A DNA stretch of 64,000 nucleotides. Source: JBDHWI01 sp964590135 (lineage in GTDB: Bacteria; Chloroflexota; Anaerolineae; J036; Brachytrichaceae). The notes beneath the pieces were generated by a model that ran no database searches, was not told the DNA's origin, and saw only the letters and a program-made list of their open reading frames with translations. The position numbers and the translations under genes are program-made. Positions within the stretch are counted from its first letter, which is position 1; every line of letters starts with the position of its first letter. Location: positions 1 through 64,000 of the forward strand of contig CAZPVX010000010.1 in NCBI GenBank assembly GCA_964590135.1. Reading direction: 5' to 3'. Positions 55,210 through 64,000 of this stretch are shown here, in pieces.

Positions 55210-56616
55210 ATGGTCACACTACGCAGCATTGAACTGCTTGCCTTGACGTGCTATGCCATGGCGTTTACCGCAATGGCTGCGGGATTTGGTCTGATCGTGA
55301 TGCGGCGCGGCGCGTTGCGGTGGGTAGGGGTGAGCTTTCTCTTGATCGGCGCGTTCAGCACCGGCGCCATCACCGCCTTTGGGCATTTGGTCAAAATCCC
55401 GGGTGGTGCGTCCCTGATTGATGTGAACCTCACCACACTGGCGGAACTGAGCGGCAGCATCATCTTGTCGCTCGTTGCCGGCCTTGCAATCACGCTGGCG
55501 TTGATCGCCGGCGCAATGCTTTTAAGCCGTCTGAATCATCGCGCATGGTCGTTCGCCATGCCGGCGCTTTTGTGCGTGGCCTTTGTTGCAGGCATTCTGG
55601 GCCTGATCAACATCAGCTTGGCGCAGACTCGGGTCGAGCGGGCAGTCAGTGTGCCGGCCATCGTGCTCAACAAGCATTTTTACATCGATACCTACTATCA
55701 CAATGAATTGGATGCGCCGACGGCCCTGGCATTTGGGCCGGATGGCAATCTATATGTCGCGTTATTCAGCGGCAAGATCGTTGTGCTGCACGATCTGAAG
55801 CGTATGGGGCAGGCAGACTCCCTCACTGTATATGCCGATGGCCTCAATAAACCCACTGGCCTGCTATGGCGCGGCAATGACTTGTATATCGAGCAGGCCG
55901 GCAAGATCACCCTGGCGCGCGATCTATCGCGGCGCGGGCGCGCCGATAGCTTCACAGACATCGTTACGGGGCTGCCGGCTTACGTCTATCCACTGCATGC
56001 AAATTTTGGTCTTACGCTCGGGCCCGATGACCGGCTGTATTTCAGCGTGGGATCGACATCCAACGTGTCTGCAGAGACCAACCCTGCCGCTGCCCGCATC
56101 TGGTCGATGAAGCCAGACGGCAGCGACTTGCGGGTGCATGCGACCGGCGTGCGCAACGCCTTTGGCATGGCGTTCAACGCGCAGGGAGACCTGTTTGCCA
56201 CGGACAATGCGCCGAATTGGAAGGGCGCTGTGCTGGGCGATGAGCTGAAGCAAATCAGACCGGGCGGCGTGTATGGCTTTCCGCAATTTGGCATGCCGGC
56301 AGCTGACGAAGATTGGCTCCCGCCGACGTTGATCTTCCCGCAGCATACTTCCGCCGCTGGAATCGCGTTCTACAACGACAGCAAATTCTCGCCAGAATAT
56401 AAAGGCAACGCGTTTGTCACATTCTGGAACACGGGCCAGATTGCGCGCGTGTTGTTGTCCAAATTGCCTGATGGCAGCTATGCCTCAAGATGGGAGTTGT
56501 TTGCGCAGGGTCTGAAGAATCCGCTCGCAATCACAACTGGGCCCGACGGGCTTCTTTACGTGGCTGACTTTGGAAGCGATGCGATCTATAAAATCGCTCC
56601 CAGGCGCAGGACTTGA
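55210..56616 (+). CDS. Membrane-anchored sorbosone dehydrogenase-like beta-propeller
   Basis: A 468-residue protein. About four membrane helices at the N-terminus (residues 5-140) precede an exported beta-propeller of the glucose/sorbosone dehydrogenase (GSDH) type. Propeller signatures are APTALAFGPDGNLYVALFSG, GLTLGPDDRLYFSVGS and the PQQ/Ca-site block TGVRNAFGMAFNAQGDLFATDN. The C-terminal PLAITTGPDGLLYVADFG closes it. The propeller family oxidises sugars with PQQ in some members. The four-helix fusion is less usual and would hold it at the membrane, possibly donating electrons there. Substrate unknown. Confidence 0.85.
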   Translation: MVTLRSIELLALTCYAMAFTAMAAGFGLIVMRRGALRWVGVSFLLIGAFSTGAITAFGHLVKIPGGASLIDVNLTTLAELSGSIILSLVAGLAITLALIAGAMLLSRLNHRAWSFAMPALLCVAFVAGILGLINISLAQTRVERAVSVPAIVLNKHFYIDTYYHNELDAPTALAFGPDGNLYVALFSGKIVVLHDLKRMGQADSLTVYADGLNKPTGLLWRGNDLYIEQAGKITLARDLSRRGRADSFTDIVTGLPAYVYPLHANFGLTLGPDDRLYFSVGSTSNVSAETNPAAARIWSMKPDGSDLRVHATGVRNAFGMAFNAQGDLFATDNAPNWKGAVLGDELKQIRPGGVYGFPQFGMPAADEDWLPPTLIFPQHTSAAGIAFYNDSKFSPEYKGNAFVTFWNTGQIARVLLSKLPDGSYASRWELFAQGLKNPLAITTGPDGLLYVADFGSDAIYKIAPRRRT

Positions 56617-56639
56617 GCGGCGCTCTGGCGCTTAGGTCA

Positions 56640-57611
56640 TCAGCGCGACAACGCCAGCGGATGCGATGGCCGCAGTGATGAGGGATGCACGTAGCGGAAG
56701 CGCACCGGCAGAGGCGCCGGCTCACGCACACCGGCGAGATGGGTGAGTTTGGTCGGCATCTTCGCCGGCGCGAAGCCGAACACGCGATGCACGCCGCCGA
56801 TCTCCGTCGTGCGGTTGTACGACAGCGCCTCAAGTTCCATCTCATTCAACGCGCCGCGACAGCGCGCAATAAATGCTGCCACCTGCCGCGTCAACGCGCT
56901 CGGCACCTTCACGATGCGGCGCTCGCGCTGCGTGGCGCGCAGGGTGATCTGTGCGATGTCGGTGAGTGTCAGCGCCTGCGGACCGCCGATTGGCACGACC
57001 TGGCGGAAGGTGGAGCGCGTGTTCAAGCAACGTTCGACGCACGCTGCCACATCGCCGACCCAGATCGGTTGCAGTTTGGTGTGGCCGCCGTGCGGGAGGG
57101 GCATGACAAAGGGGAACTCAGTGGCGATGCCGGCCATCCATTGCGTCAGCCAATCGCTCTCGCCATAGATCACTGCGCTCTTCAGCACAGTGAAGTTCAA
57201 ACCGCTTTGCCGCACGATCTCCTCAGCTTTGCCGAGCGAGCGTTGCAGCGGGTAGGGCGAGCGTGATTCTGCGCCCAGGCAGCCAACCATGATCAAGCGC
57301 TTGATGCCGGCGCGCTTCATCGCCCCGACCACGTTGTGGGTGCCTTTGAGGTTGATGTCTTCGAAGGTGTCGCCGTTGCCCTCGCGGCGCAGATAGGCCA
57401 AATGGATGACCGTATCGCACGCGCCGCCATCGGTGATTGCCTCGTGGAGGGATTCTTCGTTGCGCACGTCGCCACCTGTGATGGTGACGCGACGCGGGGC
57501 ACGGTGTTCAACGCCCCAATGGAAGAGGCATTTCACCTGGTGACCCGATGAAACCAAGCGATCGACAACGGCGCGTCCAACACACCCCGTTGCCCCTGTG
57601 ACAAGTATCAT
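56640..57611 (-). CDS. NAD(P)-binding atypical SDR (epimerase-like)
   Basis: A 323-residue atypical short-chain dehydrogenase. The N-terminus ILVTGATGCVGRAVVDRL is the Rossmann motif, followed by GGDVRNEESL (Asp of the adenosine site) and VIHLAYLRREG. The NDUFA9/YwnB-like branch lacks a full YxxxK; here LGKAEEIVRQSGLNFTVLK takes its place. A domain around 200-300 includes VVPIGGPQALTLTDIAQI. Such proteins act on quinone-related or sugar substrates, or as assembly factors. The start overlaps the stop of the upstream gene by 4 bases (ATGA). Confidence 0.87.
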   Translation of the reverse strand: MILVTGATGCVGRAVVDRLVSSGHQVKCLFHWGVEHRAPRRVTITGGDVRNEESLHEAITDGGACDTVIHLAYLRREGNGDTFEDINLKGTHNVVGAMKRAGIKRLIMVGCLGAESRSPYPLQRSLGKAEEIVRQSGLNFTVLKSAVIYGESDWLTQWMAGIATEFPFVMPLPHGGHTKLQPIWVGDVAACVERCLNTRSTFRQVVPIGGPQALTLTDIAQITLRATQRERRIVKVPSALTRQVAAFIARCRGALNEMELEALSYNRTTEIGGVHRVFGFAPAKMPTKLTHLAGVREPAPLPVRFRYVHPSSLRPSHPLALSR

Positions 57612-58516
57612 GACGGCAACGTAAAACCAATTGTCACAGTTGCCACAAAAAATAGCAACTGGACTGCAATACTACCACCCCACAACAATTGCGCGGCCAA
57701 ACGCTCACCTTTGCGATACAGTGCCAAGCCGGCGCCAACATTCACCAACAACGTCAACAAGGCGATGACCGCTGGCCCAAACAGTTGCGCCTTCTCACCG
57801 AAACGATCTGCCACGCCGGCGCCATCGAAATGCAATGCCAACTGCGCCGGTGCGCTGGGAAATCGACCTGCGCTCAGTCCGAACGTAACGAAGTTTAATC
57901 CAATTGCCAGAATCAGCAACACCAGTGCCGGTGCGTCGCGCCAGATCGGCCATTGCGTATAGGCCGGCAATAATCTTGCGTGATGCACGTTCTGCGTGGG
58001 GCGCATCTCCAACCGCGTGCGAAACGCATCCAGAAACGCCTCATCATCATACGGTGACACGGCATAGCTGCGCTCTGGCGTGACAATGATAACTTGCTGA
58101 TCGAGCGCTGCGGTGGCATACATGCGGATCTCGCCGAGCGCCAAATGTCGCGCTGTGCCAAACCACCAGCCCGGCAGCGGAAGGCGCGGGAATCGCAAGC
58201 CCTTCTCGATGTCGGTTGCGGCGATCACGCGCTGCACGTCGCCCATCGGCACGATCTCGCGCGTGTCGCCCCAGCGGATGATGAAGGCGTTGCGATCGAG
58301 CGTGTAGCTCACTACGCGCAACTGGTTGGCCTGTAGCACCAGCCACGCCGCGAGCAACACCAGCCCAATGGCTGCGACGACAAATAGAAAGGTGCTGAAG
58401 GACAGCGGCACCAGCACTGCGGCGGCGATCAGCGCGATGGCAGCAAAGACGCATGTGCCGGCGGTGATGATCGCGCTGGTGAAGGCCAGCCGGGAATCGG
58501 CTTCGAAGACGTTCAT
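57608..58516 (-). CDS. Membrane protein with PH-like and DUF1648 regions
   Basis: A 302-residue integral membrane protein. Two N-terminal helices (about 15-65) precede a bacterial PH-like domain (YTLDRNAFIIRWGDTREIVP, VTPERSYAVSPYDDEAF). The C-terminal half has three helices and the stretch LALHFDGAGVADRFGEKAQ, close to DUF1648. This combination is found in proteins of unknown function in Firmicutes and Chloroflexota. The ATG at 58516 was preferred over a longer start lacking similarity. It is coupled to the downstream NAD(P)-binding gene. Confidence 0.78.
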   Translation of the reverse strand: MNVFEADSRLAFTSAIITAGTCVFAAIALIAAAVLVPLSFSTFLFVVAAIGLVLLAAWLVLQANQLRVVSYTLDRNAFIIRWGDTREIVPMGDVQRVIAATDIEKGLRFPRLPLPGWWFGTARHLALGEIRMYATAALDQQVIIVTPERSYAVSPYDDEAFLDAFRTRLEMRPTQNVHHARLLPAYTQWPIWRDAPALVLLILAIGLNFVTFGLSAGRFPSAPAQLALHFDGAGVADRFGEKAQLFGPAVIALLTLLVNVGAGLALYRKGERLAAQLLWGGSIAVQLLFFVATVTIGFTLPS

Positions 58517-58631
58517 GCAGAGTGTCGGGGCAAGTATACAGAACGTGAAAGTGCAAAAGTGTGGAGAGTGAGAAAAGCGCGATGAGGTGCAGGGGATTAT
58601 CATTTCTCAGAATTCAGAACCCAGAACTGAC

Positions 58632-60294
58632 ATGACCAACTCCAACCCAACCCTTACTCGGCAGCCGGCATGGCGCGCGCTCCAGGCGCATTGCGAACAG
58701 ATCAAGGGCGTGCATCTGCGGCAATTTTTCGCCGGCGACCCACAGCGCGGCGAGCGTTTCACTGCAGAGGCTGCCGGCCTCTTCCTCGATTACAGCAAAA
58801 ACCGCATCTCCGATGAGACCTTGCGACTGCTCCTGCAACTGGCGCAACAGTGCGGGTTGCGCGAAAAGATCGACGCGATGTTTCGCGGCGACCGCATCAA
58901 CACGACTGAGAATCGCGCTGTGCTGCATGTGGCGTTGCGCGCGCCGCGCGATGCCGATATTCGCATGGATGGTGAGAATGTGGTGCCGGCGGTGCATGCG
59001 GTGTTGGATCGCATGAGCGCCTTTGCAGACCAGGTGCGTGCCGGTGCCTGGCGCGGCCACACCGGCAAGCCCATCCGCAATGTTGTCAACATCGGCATCG
59101 GCGGATCTGATCTGGGGCCGGTGATGGCCTACGAAGCCCTGCGTCATTACAGCAAGCGCGACATGACTTTCCGCTTTGTGTCGAATGTCGATGGCACCGA
59201 CTTTGCCGAAGCGACGCGTGACCTCGATGCCGAGGAGACGTTGTTCGTCGTCTCATCGAAGACCTTCACCACGCTGGAGACAATGACCAACGCGCGCACC
59301 GCGCGCGCTTGGTTCCTCGCGCGCGCGCGCGTGGGCGCTGCGCGCGCTGGGGGACGAAGCGGCCATCGCCAGGCATTTCGTCGCAGTCTCGACCAACGCA
59401 AAGGAGGTGGCGAAGTTCGGCATCGACACGGCCAACATGTTCGGGTTCTGGGATTGGGTCGGCGGGCGCTACTCGATGGATTCGGCAATTGGCCTCTCGA
59501 CCATGCTGGCGGTGGGGCCGGCAGATTTCCGCGCCATGCTGGCCGGCTTCCATGCGATGGACGAGCATTTCCGCACTGCGCCGTTCGATCAAAATCTGCC
59601 CGTGCTACTGGGGTTGCTGTCGCTGTGGAACACGAACTTCCTCGGCGCGGAGACAGTGGCCGTGTTGCCCTACGATCAATACCTCAAGCGCTTCCCGGCA
59701 TATCTGCAACAACTCACCATGGAGAGCAACGGCAAGCGCGTGACGCTGGCCGGCGCAGCCGTGGACTACAACACCGGCGCGATCTATTGGGGCGAGCCTG
59801 GCACCAACGGCCAGCATTCGTTCTATCAGTTGATTCATCAAGGCACGCGCTTGATTCCATGCGACTTCATCGCCTTTTGTCGGAGCTTGAACCCGCTCGG
59901 TGAGCATCACGATTACCTGATGTCGAATGTGTTTGCGCAGGCCGAGGCGCTGGCCTTTGGCAAGACGGCGGATGAGGTGATGGCTGAAGGCACACCGGAC
60001 TGGCTCGTGCCGCATCGCACCTTCCCTGGCAACCGGCCATCGAACGTGATTCTGGCAGATCAGCTGACGCCGGCGGTGTTGGGGCAACTGATTGCGCTCT
60101 ATGAGCATTGTGTGTTCACGCAAGGCGCGCTGTGGGACATCGATTCATTCGATCAGTGGGGCGTGGAGCTGGGCAAAGTGCTGGCACAGCGCATCGTGCC
60201 GGAGTTGAAGGCCGAGGCAGATGGTGCGAGCCTGAAGCACGACAGCTCGACCAACGCGCTGATCCGTCGCTACCGCATGCGCAAGCGTGCTTGA
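58632..60294 (+). pseudogene. pgi: Glucose-6-phosphate isomerase, frameshifted
   Basis: Glycolytic enzyme interconverting glucose-6-phosphate and fructose-6-phosphate. The N-terminal part shows VVNIGIGGSDLGPVM and FRFVSNVDGTDF, the middle SSKTFTTLETMTNA, and the end has EPGTNGQHSFYQLIHQGT, IPCDFIAF and SFDQWGVELGK. The frame breaks near 59318-59340, in a (CG)7 tract. The first part is in frame to about 59317 and the second resumes as LGDEAAIARHFVAVSTNAKE in the +1 frame. About 25 extra bases versus the expected length (FLA then ALGDEA) are present, so a small insertion or duplication is likely. An intact gene would be about 550 residues. Confidence 0.88.
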
Positions 60295-60295
60295 T

Positions 60296-60327
60296 GCTTT
60301 TGACAGGATGCCCATCCTGTCAAAAGC
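60296..60327. terminator. Long perfect hairpin after pgi
   Basis: GCTTTTGACAGGATG pairs with CATCCTGTCAAAAGC around CC, a 15-base perfect stem, starting two bases after the pgi stop codon. There is no downstream T-tract, but the stem itself contains a TTTT/AAAA segment. It may act as a terminator in either direction or as a protein-binding palindrome before the desaturase ribosome-binding site. Confidence 0.6.
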
Positions 60328-60343
60328 TATGAGCGGAGGAATG

Positions 60344-61367
60344 ATGGAAACTTCGCCTTGTGCCGGCCCAAAAATCGGCCAGAAAATCAATTGGTATCGC
60401 ACGCATATCGACCGCGAGGTGCTGGCCGATTTGAACCGGCGCAGCGACGCGCTCGGCTTTGTCCAGACGCTCGGCCACCTCGGCATCATCGTGCTCACCG
60501 GCGCGGCAGCCTGCTGCACTGAGTGGATCCATTCTGGTCATGCTGGCAGCGCTCTTCCTGCATGGCACGGTGTATGCTTTTTTGTTGAATGGTTTCCATG
60601 AGCTATGCCATGGCACTGTGTTCAAGACGAAGTGGCTGAACACATTTTTCCTGTATGTGTTCAGCTTCCTCGGCGGCTTCAATCCGGTCATGTTCTGGGC
60701 CAGCCACCAGGAACACCACAAATACACCCTGCACCCGCCGGATGATCTTGAGGTGGTGTTGCCGGTCGAGATTACGCTGAAGCAGTTCCTCAAGTATTCA
60801 TTTGTCAATCCGTGGGGTTTTGTCGATCGCTTGAAAGGTCTGATTCGGCTTAGCCGTGGCCGGCTGTCGGGCGAATGGGAGAACGCGCTGTTCCCGGCAA
60901 GCGATCCGCAGAAGCGCCGGCGGCTGTTCGCGTGGGCGCGCATTATCTTGTTCGGTCACCTGGGCATCGCTGTGGTGTCGATTGCGCTTGGCTGGTGGAT
61001 GATCCCCGTGCTGATCACGCTCGCGCCATTCTATGGCGGGTTGCTGTTGTTCCTGTGCAACAACACCCAGCATGTCGGCCTGCAGGACAATGCGCCGGAT
61101 TTTCGGCTATGCACGCGCACGATCATCTTGAATCCAGTGGTGCGCTTTCTGTACTGGCACATGAACTTCCACATCGAGCATCACATGTATGCCGGCGTGC
61201 CGTGCTATAGGTTGGGCCGGCTGCATCAGGTGATTGAACATGACCTGCCGCCCAGCCCGCGCGGCCTGCTTGCCACCTGGAGGCAGATCATTGCCATCTT
61301 GCGCCGGCAGAAGGCGGACCCAACATATCAATTCGTGCCGCGCCTGCCCTCGCTTGCAGCCAACTGA
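60344..61367 (+). pseudogene. Fatty acid desaturase, frameshifted
   Basis: A membrane di-iron fatty acid desaturase. The three His boxes are HELCH, HQEHH and HIEHH, all in the second part. The N-terminus METSPCAGPKIGQKINWYRT starts at 60344 after GGAGG and runs as a normal desaturase N-terminus to about 60510 (HLGIIVLTGAAA). From there the protein continues in the +1 frame (LVMLAALFLHGTVYAFLLNG) to the stop at 61367. The break falls in a GGCAGCCTGCTGCACTG stretch with repeated CTGC units. Without the frameshift the enzyme would be about 340 residues. Confidence 0.85.
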
Positions 61368-61384
61368 AGGACGCTCCATCGCCC

Positions 61385-63352
61385 TCAGAAGAAGCGGATC
61401 TGCTGGAAGTCCTGCAGTGCGCCGGCGCCCGCTCCTTCTGGCGGCTTGAATCGATCCGCCCGCGTCAGCGCGCCAAACGATAAGCCCGTCTCCTGCGCAA
61501 TCCAGCGCAGCGGTCGCTGATAGGTCTCAAACGCGCCGAACACGAATTCATCCGGCTTCAAAAACTGCTCTTGTGAAATGGAATAGCCGGTGGCGCACAG
61601 TTTGCCAGTCTGTTCATGCACGAAGGCGATCACCTTCCAGCACACGCGCGGGATCTTGACGCCAAACATCACCGGATCGTCATCCTTCAGCACCGGCCCG
61701 GTGAAGACGCAGATCTTCATGTCGTCCTGCCGCGCGTGTTGCAGCGCGTAATCTTCCAGCCCCAACCACACCGGCGCGTTGAACGCTTGCATCTGCGGCA
61801 CCGTGTTGGTCACGTGCATCGAGTCGGTGTTTCCGCGCGCGGCCTCAGCGGCAGGCCCCCACACCGGGTCTTCGCGGCGGGTCATGTGGCCGCGGCTGAA
61901 TTTGGGCGGGTTGCCGTAGCACTCGCCCTTGATCTGTGCGCTGGATGGAATGCGCGGGTCCAGCAGCCAGCCGGCGCGCTTCGACGGCTTCGACGCCGCG
62001 CCATCGATATTGACGGCGCTGAAGAAACACAGCCGGCGCTCGCGATGCATCACCACCGAGAAATGCTCATACTTCAACTCGAACGCGCGCGGGTTGCCGG
62101 CAAAGTCGAACGTCAGCACATTGCGCTTGTCGCGTCTCACCGCCGGCAGCGGCGCCAGGGTGCCTTTGCCCAGAAAGTCGACCTGGTAGCCCTGGCGGTC
62201 GAGATAGTCTTCGCGCCGGCCCTCAGTTGCAAATTCATCCTCATCATCTGTCTCCGTGCTCACCGCGATCACGTTGATCGCACCGCCGGTGACTGCCGGC
62301 ATCGCAAGCGTGAGTTTCAGATGGACGGGAACGGTGATTGTGGTGTTGTCCTGCCGGCCGGGTTGCGTAGCCGCCGGCGATGTTGGCTGCGCATGCGCGC
62401 GCGCCGGCTTGCCGCTGGTCACTGCGCGCAATCGCTCCTCAATCATATTCGCCGGCACTGTGTAATTCGCTTCCAGGAAGCGGCCGGCAAAATGGATGCC
62501 GACCGCCGCGCCGCTGGCCAGATCGATCACTGGTGAGCCGGAGCAGCCGCCGAGTGTCGAGCAGTCGTGCAACACCACGCGCGCATCAGCGCGTTCCACC
62601 TGCCCGGGGGCAAGCCGCTTCTTGTCATAGACATCGCCAAAGATCTGCTCCATCAAATGCAGATCGGGGATGCGACTGTCGCGCGCAGGGTAGCCGATGA
62701 CCGCCACCTGCTGGTCGCTGTGCGGCGCTGCGGCGGCAAATGGGATTGGTGCGGCGAGGTTTTTGCCCTTGACTTGCAGGAAGGCGAGGTCCGGGCCGGC
62801 CTCATCTTCAATGTGAAGAATCTTGTGAATGGCGTAGGTGCGGTCAGCAGCGCGCTGGAACTCTTCGAGGAAGTCGATGCCGGCCTGCATCGGCGCGCCA
62901 GCCACGCCAGCGCGAAAGACCCATGCCCCGCCACCGGCGCGGCCAAACTCCTGCGCCACATGCCGGTTCGTGATCACGATGTCTGGCGCAACCAGCCAGC
63001 CCGTGCCAACCCAATCCAGGCGTGGATGACCCTTCAACTCGATGCGGCCCACCGCGCGAATGGGGGGAATGAGCCTCTTGCGTGCCTGTTGCAGGCGGTC
63101 GCGCCATACCGCGCTCTCAGCGTCCTTGAAGACGAGTTGCGCTGCATCGTTCGACACGGTGAGGACGGGCCGGCCACTGCGCAGCACGATGGACTTGGCA
63201 GTGAATTCGGCGGCTGCACGGCTGTGTTTGTCATCGGCAAGCGTGATGTCTTTGCTGCGCTGGTCGAGCCGGTGTTGCAGCTCGCGCCACAAATCTGCGT
63301 CGCGTGCCTGAATGCGCGCGAGTGCGCTGTCGATCTTGTTTAGGTCGAGCAT
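61385..63352 (-). CDS. Trypsin-like protease fused to DNA/RNA non-specific endonuclease
   Basis: A 655-residue two-enzyme protein. Residues about 100-310 are a trypsin/DegP-like serine protease: His in IVITNRHVAQEF, Asp in AGPDLAFLQV and Ser in GGCSGSPVIDL. Residues about 400-640 are a NUC-type endonuclease with the motif KFSRGHMTRREDPVWG (DRGH in classical members) and a following TNTVPQMQAFN, the conserved Asn/Gln metal region. No signal peptide is seen, so both domains act in the cytoplasm. Such fusions are proposed in some bacterial conflict systems, a role inferred from architecture only. AGGGAG precedes the ATG. No partner gene is evident nearby. Confidence 0.9.
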   Translation of the reverse strand: MLDLNKIDSALARIQARDADLWRELQHRLDQRSKDITLADDKHSRAAAEFTAKSIVLRSGRPVLTVSNDAAQLVFKDAESAVWRDRLQQARKRLIPPIRAVGRIELKGHPRLDWVGTGWLVAPDIVITNRHVAQEFGRAGGGAWVFRAGVAGAPMQAGIDFLEEFQRAADRTYAIHKILHIEDEAGPDLAFLQVKGKNLAAPIPFAAAAPHSDQQVAVIGYPARDSRIPDLHLMEQIFGDVYDKKRLAPGQVERADARVVLHDCSTLGGCSGSPVIDLASGAAVGIHFAGRFLEANYTVPANMIEERLRAVTSGKPARAHAQPTSPAATQPGRQDNTTITVPVHLKLTLAMPAVTGGAINVIAVSTETDDEDEFATEGRREDYLDRQGYQVDFLGKGTLAPLPAVRRDKRNVLTFDFAGNPRAFELKYEHFSVVMHRERRLCFFSAVNIDGAASKPSKRAGWLLDPRIPSSAQIKGECYGNPPKFSRGHMTRREDPVWGPAAEAARGNTDSMHVTNTVPQMQAFNAPVWLGLEDYALQHARQDDMKICVFTGPVLKDDDPVMFGVKIPRVCWKVIAFVHEQTGKLCATGYSISQEQFLKPDEFVFGAFETYQRPLRWIAQETGLSFGALTRADRFKPPEGAGAGALQDFQQIRFF

Positions 63353-63453
63353 GGAGTGGTCTCCCTTGCCGGCCGCATGCGCCGGCGGTGCTCACATAGC
63401 ATACGCCCAGATGGCAAAGGACACGGATGACCTCTGTGGCAAGCTGTCAACCC

Positions 63454-64000
63454 TCAGCCGTTCAGCAGTTGGCTGAGCGCGCGAGGTGTGTTCGTCGTGA
63501 ACAGGTCGACGCCGGCGCGCATCAGGCGCGGCGCGTTGTGCCTGGCGGCGGGATTGCTGGTGTCGATCGTCCATGCGTCCAGCATGATGCCGTGTTCGTG
63601 CAGCATCGCCGCCCAGTCAAAGTCGTCGTCGAGCGATTGCGCTATCAGTTTGTGATTGAGGTAAAGCGTGCTGACGCGCGGCACGAGGCCGATCAGCGCG
63701 CTGCAGCGGTCGCGCAGGTAATCGCGCGCCGGCCAATAGCGTTGCGAGGCGAGCGGATGGTCATCGTAGTAGCCGTATGCGCCAAGCGCCTTTGGGTGTT
63801 CGCGCGGGTCGCGGGTCGCGCCGGCCGGCTGCCAGTCGATGTAGAACTGCACGTCGAAGCCGAGATTGAGCCACGGTGCGAGCCGGCGCAACTTGCGCAA
63901 TTGCCAGTCCGCGCCACTGCTCACGATCACCCGCTCCCCAAGCGACTCGATCCGCGCGACCAGCCGGCGCAAAGGCTCCTCATCGTTGAAGGGGGTCATG
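63454..64000 (-). CDS. Glycerophosphodiester phosphodiesterase, C-terminal part (partial)
   Basis: The C-terminal 182 codons of a GDPD-family protein, which hydrolyses glycerophosphodiesters to glycerol-3-phosphate and an alcohol. VIVSSGADWQLRKLRRLAP is the mid-barrel part and DAWTIDTSNPAARHNA with GVDLFTTNTP is the diagnostic C-terminal motif (the W-T-x-N/D and TNxP ends). The catalytic HR/HxD N-terminal region lies outside the window, and the ATG near the edge may be internal. Confidence 0.85.
   Translation of the reverse strand, partial: MTPFNDEEPLRRLVARIESLGERVIVSSGADWQLRKLRRLAPWLNLGFDVQFYIDWQPAGATRDPREHPKALGAYGYYDDHPLASQRYWPARDYLRDRCSALIGLVPRVSTLYLNHKLIAQSLDDDFDWAAMLHEHGIMLDAWTIDTSNPAARHNAPRLMRAGVDLFTTNTPRALSQLLNG

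Overview
The window looks like a chromosomal segment of a GC-rich bacterium, most likely a member of the Chloroflexota (Anaerolineae-like). This is inferred from the gene set: Pro/Thr-rich lipoproteins, a CrtY-type lycopene cyclase beside an L-fucose-isomerase-like protein, a SufS/SufU pair, heme A synthase, and a LexA box of the Bacillus type. The hexamer GCCGGC is also very abundant. Lower ranks cannot be assigned by reading. I saw no rRNA, tRNA, CRISPR array, integrase or insertion sequence. Genes are densely packed, often with ATGA overlaps, and no gene-free stretch exceeds 300 bases.

Layout. 1-2117 (-): 5' part of metH, running off the left edge. 2206-6143 (+): gluconolactonase-like lipoprotein, GrpB, a DinB-like protein, a phytanoyl-CoA-dioxygenase-like enzyme and a DUF402 protein ending in a clear terminator. 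6180-11333 (-): isomerase-like protein, lycopene cyclase, M19 dipeptidase and a lipoprotein. 11460-12970 (+): a textbook sigma70 promoter carrying two LexA-type boxes, followed by a stand-alone FtsK-type motor and a small two-helix membrane protein. I consider this the most interesting locus. 12974-15844 (-): an orphan complex-I-like membrane module (NuoN/HyfB-like plus HyfE-like) with a DUF3592 protein. 16000-18442 (+): LysE exporter, heme A synthase, MOSC protein. 18510-22597 (-): a translationally coupled pair, a 984-residue protein with a C-terminal cyclic-nucleotide-binding fold and a MbnH-like di-heme lipoprotein. 22835-32049 (+): a very large M19-like peptidase, then a MacAB-type exporter (ATPase, permease, adaptor) and a NarL-type two-component system.

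32064-37672 (-): two small unknown proteins, a 2-oxoacid dehydrogenase E2/E1beta/E1alpha cluster and an SDR lacking its catalytic lysine. 37743-41594 (+): GH36 alpha-galactosidase, ribosomal protein L25 with its own promoter and leader, and a lipoprotein. 41676-50080 (+): sufS (with a 51-bp in-frame insertion), sufU, phosphoesterase, tlyA, glycosyltransferase, methyltransferase, small membrane protein, caspase-like protease, RlmI-like methyltransferase, DgkA-like kinase. 50126-54919 (+): base-excision repair pair (endonuclease IV, uracil-DNA glycosylase), a frameshifted DMT transporter, leucyl aminopeptidase, LipM-like octanoyltransferase. 55210-61367: a membrane-anchored sorbosone-dehydrogenase-like propeller, two minus-strand genes, then pgi and a fatty acid desaturase, both frameshifted. 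61385-64000 (-): a trypsin/NUC-nuclease fusion and the C-terminal part of a glycerophosphodiester phosphodiesterase.

Three genes (DMT transporter, pgi, desaturase) carry +1 frameshifts at short repeats within 9 kb. Either the assembly has indel errors or this strain has recent slippage mutations; read-level data would decide.
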